Positions 38,072 through 47,715 of a stretch of DNA of 64,000 nt are shown here, in pieces. The notes beneath the pieces are model-generated. The model made no database searches. It was not told the DNA's origin and was given only the letters and a program-made list of their open reading frames with translations. The stretch's first letter is position 1, and each line of letters opens with the position of its first letter. The stretch lies in NCBI RefSeq assembly GCF_001854765.1, contig NZ_LJJE01000103.1, positions 31,952 through 95,951 on the forward strand, read 5' to 3'. The translations under genes were made by a program, and so were the position numbers. This stretch comes from Vibrio sonorensis. GTDB lineage: Bacteria > Pseudomonadota > Gammaproteobacteria > Enterobacterales > Vibrionaceae.

Positions 38072-38966
38072 ATGGGGATATTCGGAATAACTGGGCTTGA
38101 TATCGGCCACCATACTATCAAGCAGCAGTGCTAAAGGCCAATGGTAAAACCACTACCATACAGGACTATAGACAATATGAGACAGAAAAGTGCATTTTCG
38201 CCGATAGTTGGGCGGTCAATTATCAGAAAATTGTAAATAATCTAAAACAACTTAGAAAGGACTTGCCTCGCTTCAGTCGGCGAGTTGCGGTTTCGATTCC
38301 AGATGAGTGGGTAATATATCAGCTTATTCAAACCGATAGTCTGTTTGAGGGATTAGAAAAGCAGGCAGAACTCGCCCACGAGTTGACTCAACTTACACAT
38401 ATCCCTCACGACCAGTTGTCGCTGGACTTCATCGTCAATAAAAATGATCTGGCGATTAATAGCCTTTGTGAGCATCACTCTACGCTATGAGGCGTGACAT
38501 TATTGAAAACTTGACGCTAGCCATGAAGCAAGCTGGTTTTGAGTTAGTTTCTATCAATACTTATTCCCATGCACTGGCGGCCGTTTTTCATGAGATGCAG
38601 CCTAACTACTTGCTATACCATCTTGCCGAGAGACCACTGCTGATTGAAATTCACGCTGACAGTAATGTGGTATCGACGCCAATTCCGATAGAGGTTGGAT
38701 ATCATCGAAACGGTGATGCTCAATTTGATCTCGATTGGATCTCTAAATTACCCATTGAACCTAAGTCAGCCAAAGTTCTACTGCTAAATCATCGCGGTTG
38801 CTATGAAATGAAATCAAATCAAACCCTGCAAAGAACGCCATTGATATACCCTCACTCCTTGGTTTGGAAAAATGAACCTAGAGAAGAAGATAAATGTCGT
38901 TATGCAGCCAGTGTTGGTATCGCGTTTTTAGCGCAAAGGTGGTTAACAAAGTATGGCTTATATTGA
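38072..38966 (+). CDS. pilM: PilM-like type IV pilus assembly protein (two apparent single-base losses)
   Basis: Actin-like cytoplasmic protein of the pilus alignment complex. Starts MGIFGITGLDIGHHTIK; the frame breaks at 38122 (G for GG; restores TIKAAVLKANGKTT) and again near 38485-38489, where the exact base cannot be told. The rest shows VSIPDEWVIYQLIQ and a C-terminus ending WLTKYGLY. Corrected length about 298 residues, shorter than Pseudomonas PilM (354), and sequence similarity is weak; the call rests mainly on pilN, pilO, pilQ downstream and mrcA upstream. Its stop overlaps pilN by 14 bases. Confidence 0.75.
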
Positions 38967-39495
38967 CGTCAACCTATTACCTTGGCGGCAGCAACAGAGA
39001 AAACGCAGTAACTATCGGTTTGTTCTGTTTTGCATTGTTAGTTTTAGTGCATCTATTGCCCTAATAGCTGCGATTGATGGCGTTGCCAAACGCCTAGTGG
39101 AAGCAGAGAGTGAGTCTGTTGAACGACTAAAATTCCAGTTAGAAAACCTTCCCGTTATCAATGAAAGTATCGCGCTTGATTTACAGCGGGCCTCAAAAGC
39201 GCAAAGTGAATTAATTAAGGCTTGGCATAGCCGCCAGCAGCAAGTGTCCGCTATCTCAAGTGTTGATGTTGCAGAGTCTGATGGGTTGGCAATGACTCAC
39301 TTACAGATTGGCGGTAACCAGCTCACATTAAAAGGTGAAGTAGAAAGCTTATCAAAGCTACAAGGTTTTGTTTCTGGTATTGAGGCCGACCCAAACTGGC
39401 AAAACAGTCGCATCAATAAGTTTCAAAAAGCCGCTTCTAAAAGCGCAGAGTTTATTATCAAAAGTGACTATTCAGATAGTGAAGGGGCACGGTGA
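38953..39495 (+). CDS. pilN: PilN-like type IV pilus assembly protein
   Basis: Inner-membrane component of the pilus alignment subcomplex. 180 residues: N-terminal AYIDVNLLPWRQQQRKRSNYR with the typical NLLPWR motif that contacts PilM, one membrane segment (about 23-45, FVLFCIVSFSASIALIAAI), a coiled-coil-prone region (about 55-100) and a small C-terminal ferredoxin-like domain. It overlaps pilM upstream and pilO downstream by a few bases, indicating one translationally coupled operon. Confidence 0.88.
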   Translation: MAYIDVNLLPWRQQQRKRSNYRFVLFCIVSFSASIALIAAIDGVAKRLVEAESESVERLKFQLENLPVINESIALDLQRASKAQSELIKAWHSRQQQVSAISSVDVAESDGLAMTHLQIGGNQLTLKGEVESLSKLQGFVSGIEADPNWQNSRINKFQKAASKSAEFIIKSDYSDSEGAR

Positions 39496-40436
39496 TTTTG
39501 GTGAATATGGCTCTATTGAATAAGGTCGAACATTTGGACCTAGCCAATCAGTTTCGAGCTCCAATACTGTTGGCGATCTTTATTATTCCCTTATTTTTGG
39601 GCTGGTGGTTTGCTGTCGCGCCTACTTATGAGAATTATCAGATTGAGCTACTGCGGAAAAACAAATTTCAACAACAGCTTGCGAGCCAAAAAGCTGAGCT
39701 TGAGAAAGGTTCTGCTCAGCGGAAAAAGCTATTGCAAGTTATGACGGATCTCTATCAACTTTTACCTACTGATTGGAGCGCAGCGACAAACCATCAATTG
39801 ATTCGTCAGCTTGATCTATTGACTGTTAGGTTTGATGTCGCGATCAGACACTTCACTAAGGTTGAAGGCAACTCGATTAAAATTATGTTGGTGGGCACTT
39901 ACTTTAACATTGGCGCTTTGCTCTCTGAGCTTCATAGGCAGAGTGTTCCAATAACTTTTGATAGCGTAGAGTGGGTACTTGTCAGTCAGCCTGCTGCTCT
40001 TTTTACCGCTACATTGACGCTCAAACCATTCACTTTGTTACTACCTAATGTTTCTCCAGACCGTCAGCAAAGTTCAATAGTACATTTCACACCTTCCACT
40101 GCCATTCTTCGAATGAAGAGCCAACTGGCACAATTTGTCCCCTCTGGTTCTCCACCGACTTTCACTTATTCTCCGTTGAGGGAAAGAAACGAATGTGTCC
40201 GTGAAGAAATCAAGCGACAGAAAGAGCTGAATAGCCGTTTTAAAGGGATTATCTATTCGCCGACCTTAAGTGCTCTACTTATCGATGAACATGGACAGGT
40301 TGAAGAAATAGCGATTGGAGAAGTTTACCGAGAGCTGGGGCTGGTTGTATCTAAATTAAAAAATGGGGCGATTTACGCTTATCTATCCGCTCGGGAATGT
40401 AAGTGGATCATGCAGGAAGGAGAGTCCGTTGAATAG
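39492..40436 (+). CDS. PilO-PilP-like fusion protein
   Basis: One 314-residue frame covers what are normally two genes. Residues ~1-195 resemble PilO: a membrane segment (about 24-45, PILLAIFIIPLFLGWWFAVAP), coiled coil with LLRKNKFQQQLASQKAEL, then QLLPTDW...VGTYFNIGALLSELHRQ. Residues ~225-314 resemble the PilP periplasmic domain: FTYSPLRERNE ... FKGIIYSPTLSALLIDEHGQVEEIAIGEVYRELG. The separate PilP lipoprotein signal and LxGC lipobox are missing, and no other frame supplies one. A GTG at 39492 or an ATG at 39507 may be the start. A true fusion or a hidden base loss are both possible. Confidence 0.7.
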   Translation: MILVNMALLNKVEHLDLANQFRAPILLAIFIIPLFLGWWFAVAPTYENYQIELLRKNKFQQQLASQKAELEKGSAQRKKLLQVMTDLYQLLPTDWSAATNHQLIRQLDLLTVRFDVAIRHFTKVEGNSIKIMLVGTYFNIGALLSELHRQSVPITFDSVEWVLVSQPAALFTATLTLKPFTLLLPNVSPDRQQSSIVHFTPSTAILRMKSQLAQFVPSGSPPTFTYSPLRERNECVREEIKRQKELNSRFKGIIYSPTLSALLIDEHGQVEEIAIGEVYRELGLVVSKLKNGAIYAYLSARECKWIMQEGESVE

Positions 40437-41682
40437 GTTACTCATTATCACGTTTTATCTTTTAATGTCGCTTTTTCCCTCTCACAGTAGCCCAAAAGAA
40501 GAAGTGAGTTTACCGACGACTTCTTTTAGTTTTACTCAAATGCCTATTTATCAAGCACTCAAGGTCATTGCTGACAAAGGAGGTATAAACCTTGTTGTCA
40601 GCGAGCAAATAAAGGGTGACGTCACCTTAGAACTGAATCAAGTCTCTTGGCGGCAAGCACTGCATGCGGTACTGCACGCCAAAGGGCTCTCCTACTACCA
40701 ACTGGAAAATATTATGTATATCGGTAAAGAGGGAAACGCTTCCGAGCAAATGATTACTGGTCGCCTAATTCGCGTTTTTCCCCTGTTGTTTTCTTCTGCC
40801 GACGAGATGGTAGAAGTGTTATCAAAAACCTTTGTACATGAAGCCAACCCGTCTTTTACTGTCCAAGTAGATAGCCACTCAAATTCCATTGTTGCACGTG
40901 GCAGTGAGGAAGAGTTAGACCAAGTGGCAACTCTGCTTAGCGTGCTCGATAAGCAGAAGCAACAAGTGGAGATAGAAGCTAGGATTGTCACTTTTTATCA
41001 AAGAGAGCATGAATCTTTGGGCGTGAACTGGAATTCCGTGTTCACAGGAGAGAACCTTTCTGCTGAGTTAAAGCTCTCTCCGTCTCAAGGTAGCGCCGGA
41101 GTTTTTAGTACAACAACCCAGCAAACAGATGAAGTCTCAACCTTGCTGAAACTGACGCAGTTAGGCTCTGATGTGCTGCTAGATTTAGAACTGGCTGCGC
41201 TTCAGTCGGAATCAAAGGCAAAGGTGATTTCTAGACCAAGACTCGTCACCGTAGACAAAACAACTGCGGTGATTGAGCAAGGAACCGAGATCCCTTATCA
41301 AGAATCAACCTCCGGAGGGGGAACGAGCATTGAGTTCAAAAAAGCGGTGCTCAGCTTAGAAGTCACGCCTTACGCATTGGGCGAACAACAACTTCTTATT
41401 AACTTGAGTGTTACTCAAGATCGGCCCGGAGAGGTGGTGCAAGCGGGGACAGGTCAGGCAGTTGCTATAAATACTCAAAGGGTGACCACCCAAGTTCAAG
41501 TTGCCAATGGCGAGACATTGGCCCTCGGCGGTATATACCAGAAAAGCCAAACAGACAGTGTATATGGTGTACCGTTGCTCGGCGAGATACCCGTGGTAGG
41601 TAGTTTGTTTCGTCAAACTCGAAATGAATGGGTAAATAGTGAGCTGGTTATTTTTATTACTCCGCGTTTAATTGCACCGTAA
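40429..41682 (+). CDS. pilQ: PilQ-like secretin, short form
   Basis: Outer-membrane secretin pore for type IV pili. From a TTG start at 40429 (preceded by AAGGAGAG, overlapping the upstream stop) it has 417 residues with a signal peptide (LLIITFYLLMSLFPSHSS). Order: STN/N0 domain (TQMPIYQALKVIADKGGINLVV, about 32-95), one N1 domain (FPLLFSSADEMVEVLSKTF, about 105-180), and the secretin barrel ending TLALGGIYQKS ... VPLLGEIPVVGSLFRQ and FITPRLI. No AMIN domain precedes N0, although AMIN domains are common in PilQ; typical PilQ is much longer. Upstream in-frame codons belong to the preceding gene. Confidence 0.88.
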   Translation: MNRLLIITFYLLMSLFPSHSSPKEEVSLPTTSFSFTQMPIYQALKVIADKGGINLVVSEQIKGDVTLELNQVSWRQALHAVLHAKGLSYYQLENIMYIGKEGNASEQMITGRLIRVFPLLFSSADEMVEVLSKTFVHEANPSFTVQVDSHSNSIVARGSEEELDQVATLLSVLDKQKQQVEIEARIVTFYQREHESLGVNWNSVFTGENLSAELKLSPSQGSAGVFSTTTQQTDEVSTLLKLTQLGSDVLLDLELAALQSESKAKVISRPRLVTVDKTTAVIEQGTEIPYQESTSGGGTSIEFKKAVLSLEVTPYALGEQQLLINLSVTQDRPGEVVQAGTGQAVAINTQRVTTQVQVANGETLALGGIYQKSQTDSVYGVPLLGEIPVVGSLFRQTRNEWVNSELVIFITPRLIAP

Positions 41683-41959
41683 GTAACAGGACTTTGTCTT
41701 TGATTACGCGAAGATTATTTCTATTACGCACCTACCCATTCTCAATTGATCTAAAAATAAATTTGCAATGCAGGCACCTTATCTAGATAATTTCGGGTCT
41801 TATCACGAATTATCTGTGAGGAATAGGTGTCACAAGTGGCATAGACGCTGGTAGTAGACTCGGTGTAGCGCCGATCTAGCAAGGGCTTCAGAGAAATGAA
41901 GCAGCCAGACATGCTTGTGACGATGTCATTGAATTTAACGTTGTAAATTACTGCTAAAC

Positions 41960-42478
41960 ATGGCTGAGAAACGCAATATTTTCCTTGTTGGCCCTATGGG
42001 AGCCGGCAAAAGCACCATTGGACGACATCTTGCTCAACAACTTCATATGGAGTTTGTCGATTCTGACACGGTAATCGAAGAGCGCACTGGCGCAGATATC
42101 GCTTGGGTATTTGACGTAGAAGGTGAAGACGGTTTTCGCGCTCGCGAGGAAAAAGTGATCAACGACCTAACCGAAGAACAAGGTATCGTTCTAGCGACGG
42201 GTGGTGGATCAATCAAAAGCAAAGATAACCGCAATCGACTATCTGCACGCGGCATTGTTGTCTATTTAGAAACAACAATCGAAAAGCAGTTAGCGAGAAC
42301 AAACCGTGATAAAAAACGTCCGCTTCTGCAAACTGATAACCCGCGAGATGTACTAGAAAACCTAGCTGGCGAACGCAACCCACTGTACGAAGAAATTGCG
42401 GACTACACTGTGCGTACAGACGATCAAAGTGCAAAAGTGGTAGCCAACCAGATCGTAAAAATGCTAGAAGAACGTTAA
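41960..42478 (+). CDS. aroK: Shikimate kinase I
   Basis: Phosphorylates shikimate in aromatic amino acid synthesis. 172 residues: Walker A GPMGAGKSTIGRHLA at the N-terminus, shikimate-binding FVDSD and FRAREEKVI, GGGSIK, and the lid Arg region in NRDKKRPLLQT. Preceded by a 277-base gap after pilQ with no clear terminator. Followed by aroB at 30 bases, the standard aroKB pair. Confidence 0.97.
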   Translation: MAEKRNIFLVGPMGAGKSTIGRHLAQQLHMEFVDSDTVIEERTGADIAWVFDVEGEDGFRAREEKVINDLTEEQGIVLATGGGSIKSKDNRNRLSARGIVVYLETTIEKQLARTNRDKKRPLLQTDNPRDVLENLAGERNPLYEEIADYTVRTDDQSAKVVANQIVKMLEER

Positions 42479-42508
42479 TACGTTTAAATTCTAGTTTGGA
42501 GATTACCC

Positions 42509-43597
42509 ATGGAACGGATTACGGTCAGCTTAGGTGAACGTAGCTATCCCATTTCAATTGGCGCCGGATTGTTTGAAGATCCGGCCCACCTTTCCCCGCT
42601 TTCAGCAAATCAAAATGTACTCGTGATCAGCAATGTCACCGTTGCGCCACTGTATGCTGAAACCATAGTTAACAGATTGACCGAGCTGGGTTGCAATACT
42701 CAAGTATTGGAACTGCCAGATGGCGAACAGTACAAGTCACTCGATACTTTCAACACCGTGATGAGTTTTCTTTTAGAGAAAAACTACAGTCGTGACGTAG
42801 TTATCATTGCGTTAGGTGGTGGTGTAATCGGTGATTTGGTCGGATTTGCTGCCGCTTGTTATCAGCGAGGCGTGGACTTTATTCAGATCCCGACCACTTT
42901 GCTCTCTCAAGTAGACTCATCTGTCGGTGGCAAAACTGCCGTGAACCACCCGCTGGGTAAAAACATGATCGGGGCCTTCTATCAGCCCAAGTCAGTTGTT
43001 ATTGATACTAACTGTTTAAAAACGCTTCCAGAGAAAGAGTTTGCTGCTGGAATCGCTGAAGTGATCAAATACGGCATTATCTACGACGCTGATTTTTTTG
43101 ATTGGCTCGAAGAAAATCTTGATAAATTATATGCACTTGATGAAGCTGCTTTGAGCTATGCCATCGCTCGTTGTTGTCAGATTAAGGCCGAAGTGGTTGC
43201 ACAAGACGAAAAAGAGGCAGGAATTCGCGCACTGTTGAATCTGGGTCATACTTTTGGTCATGCGATTGAAGCTGAACTCGGGTATGGTAAATGGTTACAT
43301 GGTGAAGCGGTTTCTTCTGGTACAGTCATGGCTGCAAAAACAGCCCAGCTTCAAGGTCTTATCTCGAAAGAGCAGCTAGAAAGAATTATTTCTATACTGA
43401 AAAGAGCTAAGTTGCCTATTCACACGCCGGAGAGCATGTCTTTTGCCGACTTTATGAAGCACATGATGCGTGACAAGAAAGTCTTGTCAGGTGAGCTGCG
43501 TTTAGTGTTGCCTACCAGTATAGGTACCGCCGATGTGTTTAAAGGTGTGCCAGAATCCGTGATTGAGCAAGCAATCGATTTTTGTCGCACTCTGTAA
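42509..43597 (+). CDS. aroB: 3-dehydroquinate synthase
   Basis: Makes dehydroquinate, the second shikimate-pathway step. 362 residues: NAD-binding ALGGGVIGDLVGFAAACYQRG, IPTTLLSQVDSSVGGKTAVNHPLGKNMIGAFYQP, and zinc/histidine motif LNLGHTFGHAIE with GKWLHGEAV. Second gene of the aroK-aroB-damX-dam-rpe-gph-trpS superoperon. Confidence 0.98.
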   Translation: MERITVSLGERSYPISIGAGLFEDPAHLSPLSANQNVLVISNVTVAPLYAETIVNRLTELGCNTQVLELPDGEQYKSLDTFNTVMSFLLEKNYSRDVVIIALGGGVIGDLVGFAAACYQRGVDFIQIPTTLLSQVDSSVGGKTAVNHPLGKNMIGAFYQPKSVVIDTNCLKTLPEKEFAAGIAEVIKYGIIYDADFFDWLEENLDKLYALDEAALSYAIARCCQIKAEVVAQDEKEAGIRALLNLGHTFGHAIEAELGYGKWLHGEAVSSGTVMAAKTAQLQGLISKEQLERIISILKRAKLPIHTPESMSFADFMKHMMRDKKVLSGELRLVLPTSIGTADVFKGVPESVIEQAIDFCRTL

Positions 43598-43639
43598 CGG
43601 TTCAAGAACCTAGACAAGCAAGGTCTATAGGATGGTGAA

Positions 43640-45136
43640 ATGAGTTTGACCCATGAATCCCGCATGTTGGAGTTAGAGTCTCAGACCGCTCTGTTAGAGC
43701 GTTTGCAACTGTTGACAAACTTTGGGTCAAATCTCGTGACCATTGGCGGTCCTGGTGGTGCTGGTAAATCTTGGTTAGCACAGAGGTACTTAGAAGCATG
43801 GGCTGAGGAAAAAAATCAGTCTTTGTTGATGTGCCACCCCAACCAAGATGAAGCGCAAAGAAGAGCGACTATTCTTGGACAGCTTGTCTCCCAATCTCAA
43901 TACAATCCCAGTGATACGATTTTAGAAAGTTTCTCAAGAGCTCAGGAAAATGAGCCTTGCGATATTGTTATTGTGGTTGATGACGCTCACTTGCTGAGTG
44001 AAACTTTTATCTCAGAACTCTGGATGATGGTGCTAGAAGCTCAAGTGAACCCCACTTGGACAGTGAATGTCGTGCTTTTTGCTCAGTCTGGGAGTCTAGA
44101 TGCTCTGCTAACACGCTTGAGTTACGGGCAAGAACACAAGCCTATCGATCTAGAGGTCGACAACCTATCAGAAAACGAAGCCGATCGATTTTTTGAACAC
44201 TTGGTCATGAGATATGTCGAAGATGGCATGGAGCGTCGTACGCGAAATGCTTATCGAAAGACAAACCGCACACCGGGAGACATTATGGCTCTAGCCGATC
44301 AGAAAGTAGAAAAACGGATTATCATACGCTCAATCATTGGTTCTCCAATTAATATTGCTCTTGCGATTTTAGTCATCGTTTTACTTATTGGTGGTGGTTA
44401 TTGGTATATGACCCAGCAACCTACGCCAGATGAAATGGCGCAACAGTTAACGGACAACGTTGAGCAAACCGTTATTCCGACGCTTCCTGAAGTAGAGGAG
44501 CCTCAAACGGCGCAAGTCGAAGGTGAAAACATTGAGGCCATTGCCGAAGACCCAATGGTAGCAGAGGCGGTGGAAGATACCGATGCACTTCCACAAGAGT
44601 TAATGGATGGTTCCGTATTGATTGGCGGCGCAGATGCGGAACAACAACGCGTTGTGATTACCTCTGAAGTTGTTGATGCCTTGATGGAAGGCAAGCCGGA
44701 GCAGGTTGATACCTCTGTTATTGAAACAGCGGTGGAAGACGCAAAAGAGCAAGCGGTTGAAAATCCAGTTGAAGTGCCAGTAGAAGAACCTCAAGCTGAG
44801 GTATCTGAAGCAACCCCAGAAACAAGGATTCAGTTTTCATTCTCTCGGGAAGAACTAAAAGCTTATTCTCCAAGGAGTTATACTTTGCAGCTTGCTGCAA
44901 TGAACACGCTACAGGAAGTACAGCAGTTTATTGATAAGTACCGTTTAGCCGGTCAGGTATACGTCTATCCCACGGTGAGAAGTGAGGTCGAATGGTACAT
45001 TGTGACCTATCAAAATTATCCGACCATTCAAATGGCGAGAGACGCGGTCGATGGCCTGTCAGAAGAGCTGCAATCCCTCGAACCATGGGCGAAATCGCTA
45101 AGTCAGGTGCAGAGAGAAATAGATCGTGCCAACTAG
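43640..45136 (+). CDS. damX: DamX-like SPOR-domain protein with N-terminal AAA ATPase domain
   Basis: Bitopic inner-membrane protein linked to cell division. 498 residues: cytoplasmic AAA-type domain with Walker A GGPGGAGKSWLAQR and Walker B IVIVVDDAHLLSE (about residues 1-220), a membrane segment (about 234-254, NIALAILVIVLLIGGGYWYM), a long acidic Glu/Val-rich periplasmic linker (about 260-400), and a C-terminal SPOR domain (about 408-498; SYTLQLAAMNTLQEVQQFIDKY). The same layout occurs in E. coli DamX. It sits between aroB and dam, as expected. Confidence 0.92.
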   Translation: MSLTHESRMLELESQTALLERLQLLTNFGSNLVTIGGPGGAGKSWLAQRYLEAWAEEKNQSLLMCHPNQDEAQRRATILGQLVSQSQYNPSDTILESFSRAQENEPCDIVIVVDDAHLLSETFISELWMMVLEAQVNPTWTVNVVLFAQSGSLDALLTRLSYGQEHKPIDLEVDNLSENEADRFFEHLVMRYVEDGMERRTRNAYRKTNRTPGDIMALADQKVEKRIIIRSIIGSPINIALAILVIVLLIGGGYWYMTQQPTPDEMAQQLTDNVEQTVIPTLPEVEEPQTAQVEGENIEAIAEDPMVAEAVEDTDALPQELMDGSVLIGGADAEQQRVVITSEVVDALMEGKPEQVDTSVIETAVEDAKEQAVENPVEVPVEEPQAEVSEATPETRIQFSFSREELKAYSPRSYTLQLAAMNTLQEVQQFIDKYRLAGQVYVYPTVRSEVEWYIVTYQNYPTIQMARDAVDGLSEELQSLEPWAKSLSQVQREIDRAN

Positions 45137-45192
45137 GCAAATATGTTACATTCCGCACCCTTACTTTTGTGGTTGAACGATTAGAGCAATAA

Positions 45193-46016
45193 ATGAAGAA
45201 GCAGCGTGCCTTCCTTAAGTGGCTGGTGGAAAATTCGGACTCGTAGAAGATATACAACGCCATCTTCCACCGGCGCGCAAGTTGGTGGAACCCTTCGTTG
45301 GTGCTGGCTCAATCTTTCTTAATACCGATTATGATCAGTATTTATTAGCTGATATTAATCCCGACCTCATTAATCTTTATAACCTGCTTAAAGAGAGCCC
45401 AGAAGAGTATATCTCTGAGGCTAAGCGATGGTTTGTACCCGAAAATAACCGCAAAGAAGCCTACCTAGATATCCGTGCTCAGTTTAATGGCACTGATGAT
45501 GTAATGTACCGCTCGCTGGCGTTTTTATATATGAACCGTTTCGGTTTTAACGGCTTGTGTCGATACAACAAAAAAGGTGGGTTCAACGTTCCATTTGGCT
45601 CATACAAAAAGCCCTACTTTCCAGAAAAAGAACTTGAGTTTTTTGCTGACAAAGCGAAAAAAGCGACCTTTATCTGCGAAGGGTATGGAGAGACCTTTAG
45701 ACGCGCGCGCAAAGGCAGTGTTATCTACTGTGATCCTCCTTACGCTCCTCTTTCAAACACCGCTAATTTCACTTCGTATGCGGGCAATGGCTTCTCCTTA
45801 GATGACCAAGCAGGATTGGCGGACGTCGCTGAAAAAGCCGCACTGCACAGAAACATTCCAGTATTGATATCAAACCACGACACTACGCTTACACGACGCC
45901 TATACCACGGTGCAGAGCTAAATGTGGTGAAAGTGAAACGCACGATTAGTCGCAATGGTGCTGGACGCAATAAAGTGGACGAATTACTGGCGCTGTTCAA
46001 ACCAGAATCTGCTTAA
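45193..46016 (+). CDS. dam: DNA adenine methylase Dam (one apparent single-base loss)
   Basis: Methylates adenine in GATC for mismatch-repair strand discrimination and replication timing. The motifs are AGGKFGLVEDI (SAM-binding FxGxG-type, near the N-terminus), LVEPFVGAGSIFLNTDYD, the catalytic DPPY (YCDPPYAPLSNTANF) and GGFNVPFG. The frame breaks at 45221-45222: GG for GGG would restore KWAGGKFGLV, giving 274 residues, normal for Dam. Starts ATG at 45193 (MKKQRAFLK). Dam activity is essential for viability in V. cholerae, so a true frameshift would be surprising. Confidence 0.95.
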
Positions 46017-46157
46017 TAGTCACTTAACACTCAACAAGCAGAGAGTATTTCTGAGACAAGACTCGAATATCTGATTAGGCTTAGGTAGAATTGCGGCCTG
46101 AGGCAAGACGCCCCACAATAATCGCAAGTTCGCCCAATTTTGCCATAGAGGTCAGGT

Positions 46158-46832
46158 ATGAAAGATTTCCTTATAGCTCCATCCATTTTGTCAGCAGACT
46201 TTGCTCGTCTTGGTGAAGACGTAGAAAAAGTATTGGCGGCAGGCGCAGATGTTGTTCACTTTGATGTGATGGACAATCACTATGTTCCTAACCTGACTTT
46301 TGGTGCTCCGGTGTGTAAAGCACTACGCGATTACGGTATTACAGCGCCTATCGATGTTCACTTAATGGTGAAGCCCGTTGATCGCATCATTCCAGACTTT
46401 GCAAAAGCGGGTGCTAGCATGATCACTTTTCACGTCGAAGCGTCGGAACACGTTGACCGCACTTTGCAACTGATCAAAGAACACGGTTGCCAAGCGGGTG
46501 TGGTTCTCAACCCAGCTACGCCTCTGTCGTGTTTAGAGTTTATTATGGATAAAGTTGATCTTATTCTGCTGATGTCCGTAAACCCTGGTTTTGGCGGACA
46601 ATCCTTTATTCCCCATACATTAGATAAGCTGCGTTCGGTTCGTAAGATGATTGACGAATCTGGTCGCGATATACGCCTAGAGATCGATGGTGGTGTTAAA
46701 GTCGAGAATATCCGAGAGATTGCTGAAGCGGGTGCGGATATGTTTGTAGCGGGCTCGGCGATCTTCAATCAACCAGACTACAAAGAAGTGATCGACCAAA
46801 TGCGTGCTGAACTGGCTAAAGCTGGTAAATAA
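46158..46832 (+). CDS. rpe: Ribulose-phosphate 3-epimerase
   Basis: Interconverts ribulose 5-phosphate and xylulose 5-phosphate in the pentose phosphate pathway. 224 residues of TIM-barrel type: IAPSILSADFARLGEDV, catalytic VVHFDVMDNHYVPNLTFG and IDVHLMV, VNPGFGGQSFI, and LEIDGGVKVENI. RBS AGAGGTC. Part of the dam superoperon, 50 bases before gph. Confidence 0.98.
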   Translation: MKDFLIAPSILSADFARLGEDVEKVLAAGADVVHFDVMDNHYVPNLTFGAPVCKALRDYGITAPIDVHLMVKPVDRIIPDFAKAGASMITFHVEASEHVDRTLQLIKEHGCQAGVVLNPATPLSCLEFIMDKVDLILLMSVNPGFGGQSFIPHTLDKLRSVRKMIDESGRDIRLEIDGGVKVENIREIAEAGADMFVAGSAIFNQPDYKEVIDQMRAELAKAGK

Positions 46833-46881
46833 TCTTCTTTAACACAACGATCAAAATTACAAGTAAGAGAAGTAAAGCAGT

Positions 46882-47565
46882 ATGTTAAACAATATTAAGC
46901 TCGTCGCTTTTGACTTAGATGGCACCTTGCTCGACAGTGTGCCGGACTTAGCGATAGCTGCGGATAAAGCCGTACAAGCGCTAGGCTTTCCCACCGTTAC
47001 CGAAGAACAAGTTAGAGATTATGTGGGCAATGGTGCCGATGTACTGATCGGCCGTTCTTTAAGCCAAAGCTTAACGATTGATCCACAACTTACCGATGAA
47101 CTACGCGCCAAAGCACGTGAGTTATTTGATGATTTCTACGACCAAACCGGTCACGCTAACAGCCATCTTTACCCAGGGGTAAAAGAGACGTTAGAAGTAC
47201 TTCATAAAGCGGGTTTCACCCTAGCGCTGGTAACTAATAAGCCGAGCCGATTTGTACCTGAAGTTTTGGAAAAGCACGCAATCAAACACTTTTTTACGGA
47301 TGTGCTTGGTGGAGATAGCTTTCCCGAGAAGAAGCCAAATCCAATGGCTCTCAACTGGTTGATGGAAAAGCACGGTATTGGGGCAAGTGAAATGCTGATG
47401 GTGGGAGACTCAAAAAATGACATTCTTGCGGCGAAAAACGCAGGTTGCCACTCTTTTGGTCTTACTTACGGCTATAACCACGGTGAACCTATCTCAGTTT
47501 CAGACCCAGATTATGTGTCTGATACGGTTGCCGAGCTTATCGATGTTGTGATAGCGACAGCCTAG
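46882..47565 (+). CDS. gph: Phosphoglycolate phosphatase
   Basis: HAD-superfamily phosphatase that removes 2-phosphoglycolate formed during DNA repair. 227 residues: HAD motif I FDLDGTLLDSVPDLA with the nucleophilic Asp, motif II LVTNKP, motif III Lys and motif IV MVGDSKNDILAA. Between rpe and trpS as in E. coli, where it also precedes trpS; here a terminator follows it. Confidence 0.96.
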   Translation: MLNNIKLVAFDLDGTLLDSVPDLAIAADKAVQALGFPTVTEEQVRDYVGNGADVLIGRSLSQSLTIDPQLTDELRAKARELFDDFYDQTGHANSHLYPGVKETLEVLHKAGFTLALVTNKPSRFVPEVLEKHAIKHFFTDVLGGDSFPEKKPNPMALNWLMEKHGIGASEMLMVGDSKNDILAAKNAGCHSFGLTYGYNHGEPISVSDPDYVSDTVAELIDVVIATA

Positions 47566-47654
47566 AAGCACGTCCTTGTTCGCATAGACGTGATTAAAGC
47601 GCGACAGTTGAAGCAAAAGCACTAGCAAAATACTTGTTAATGAGTACACTGAGT

Positions 47655-47686
47655 AAGCCGCGTGCATGAGCATGCGGCTTTTTTAC
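47655..47686 (+). terminator. Terminator between gph and trpS
   Basis: Stem AAGCCGCGTGC / GCATGCGGCTT (one G-T wobble) with a short loop and a run of six T. It suggests trpS also has its own promoter. Confidence 0.85.
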
Positions 47687-47715
47687 CAAATTAAGAAGTC
47701 AAAGGAATCATTCTA

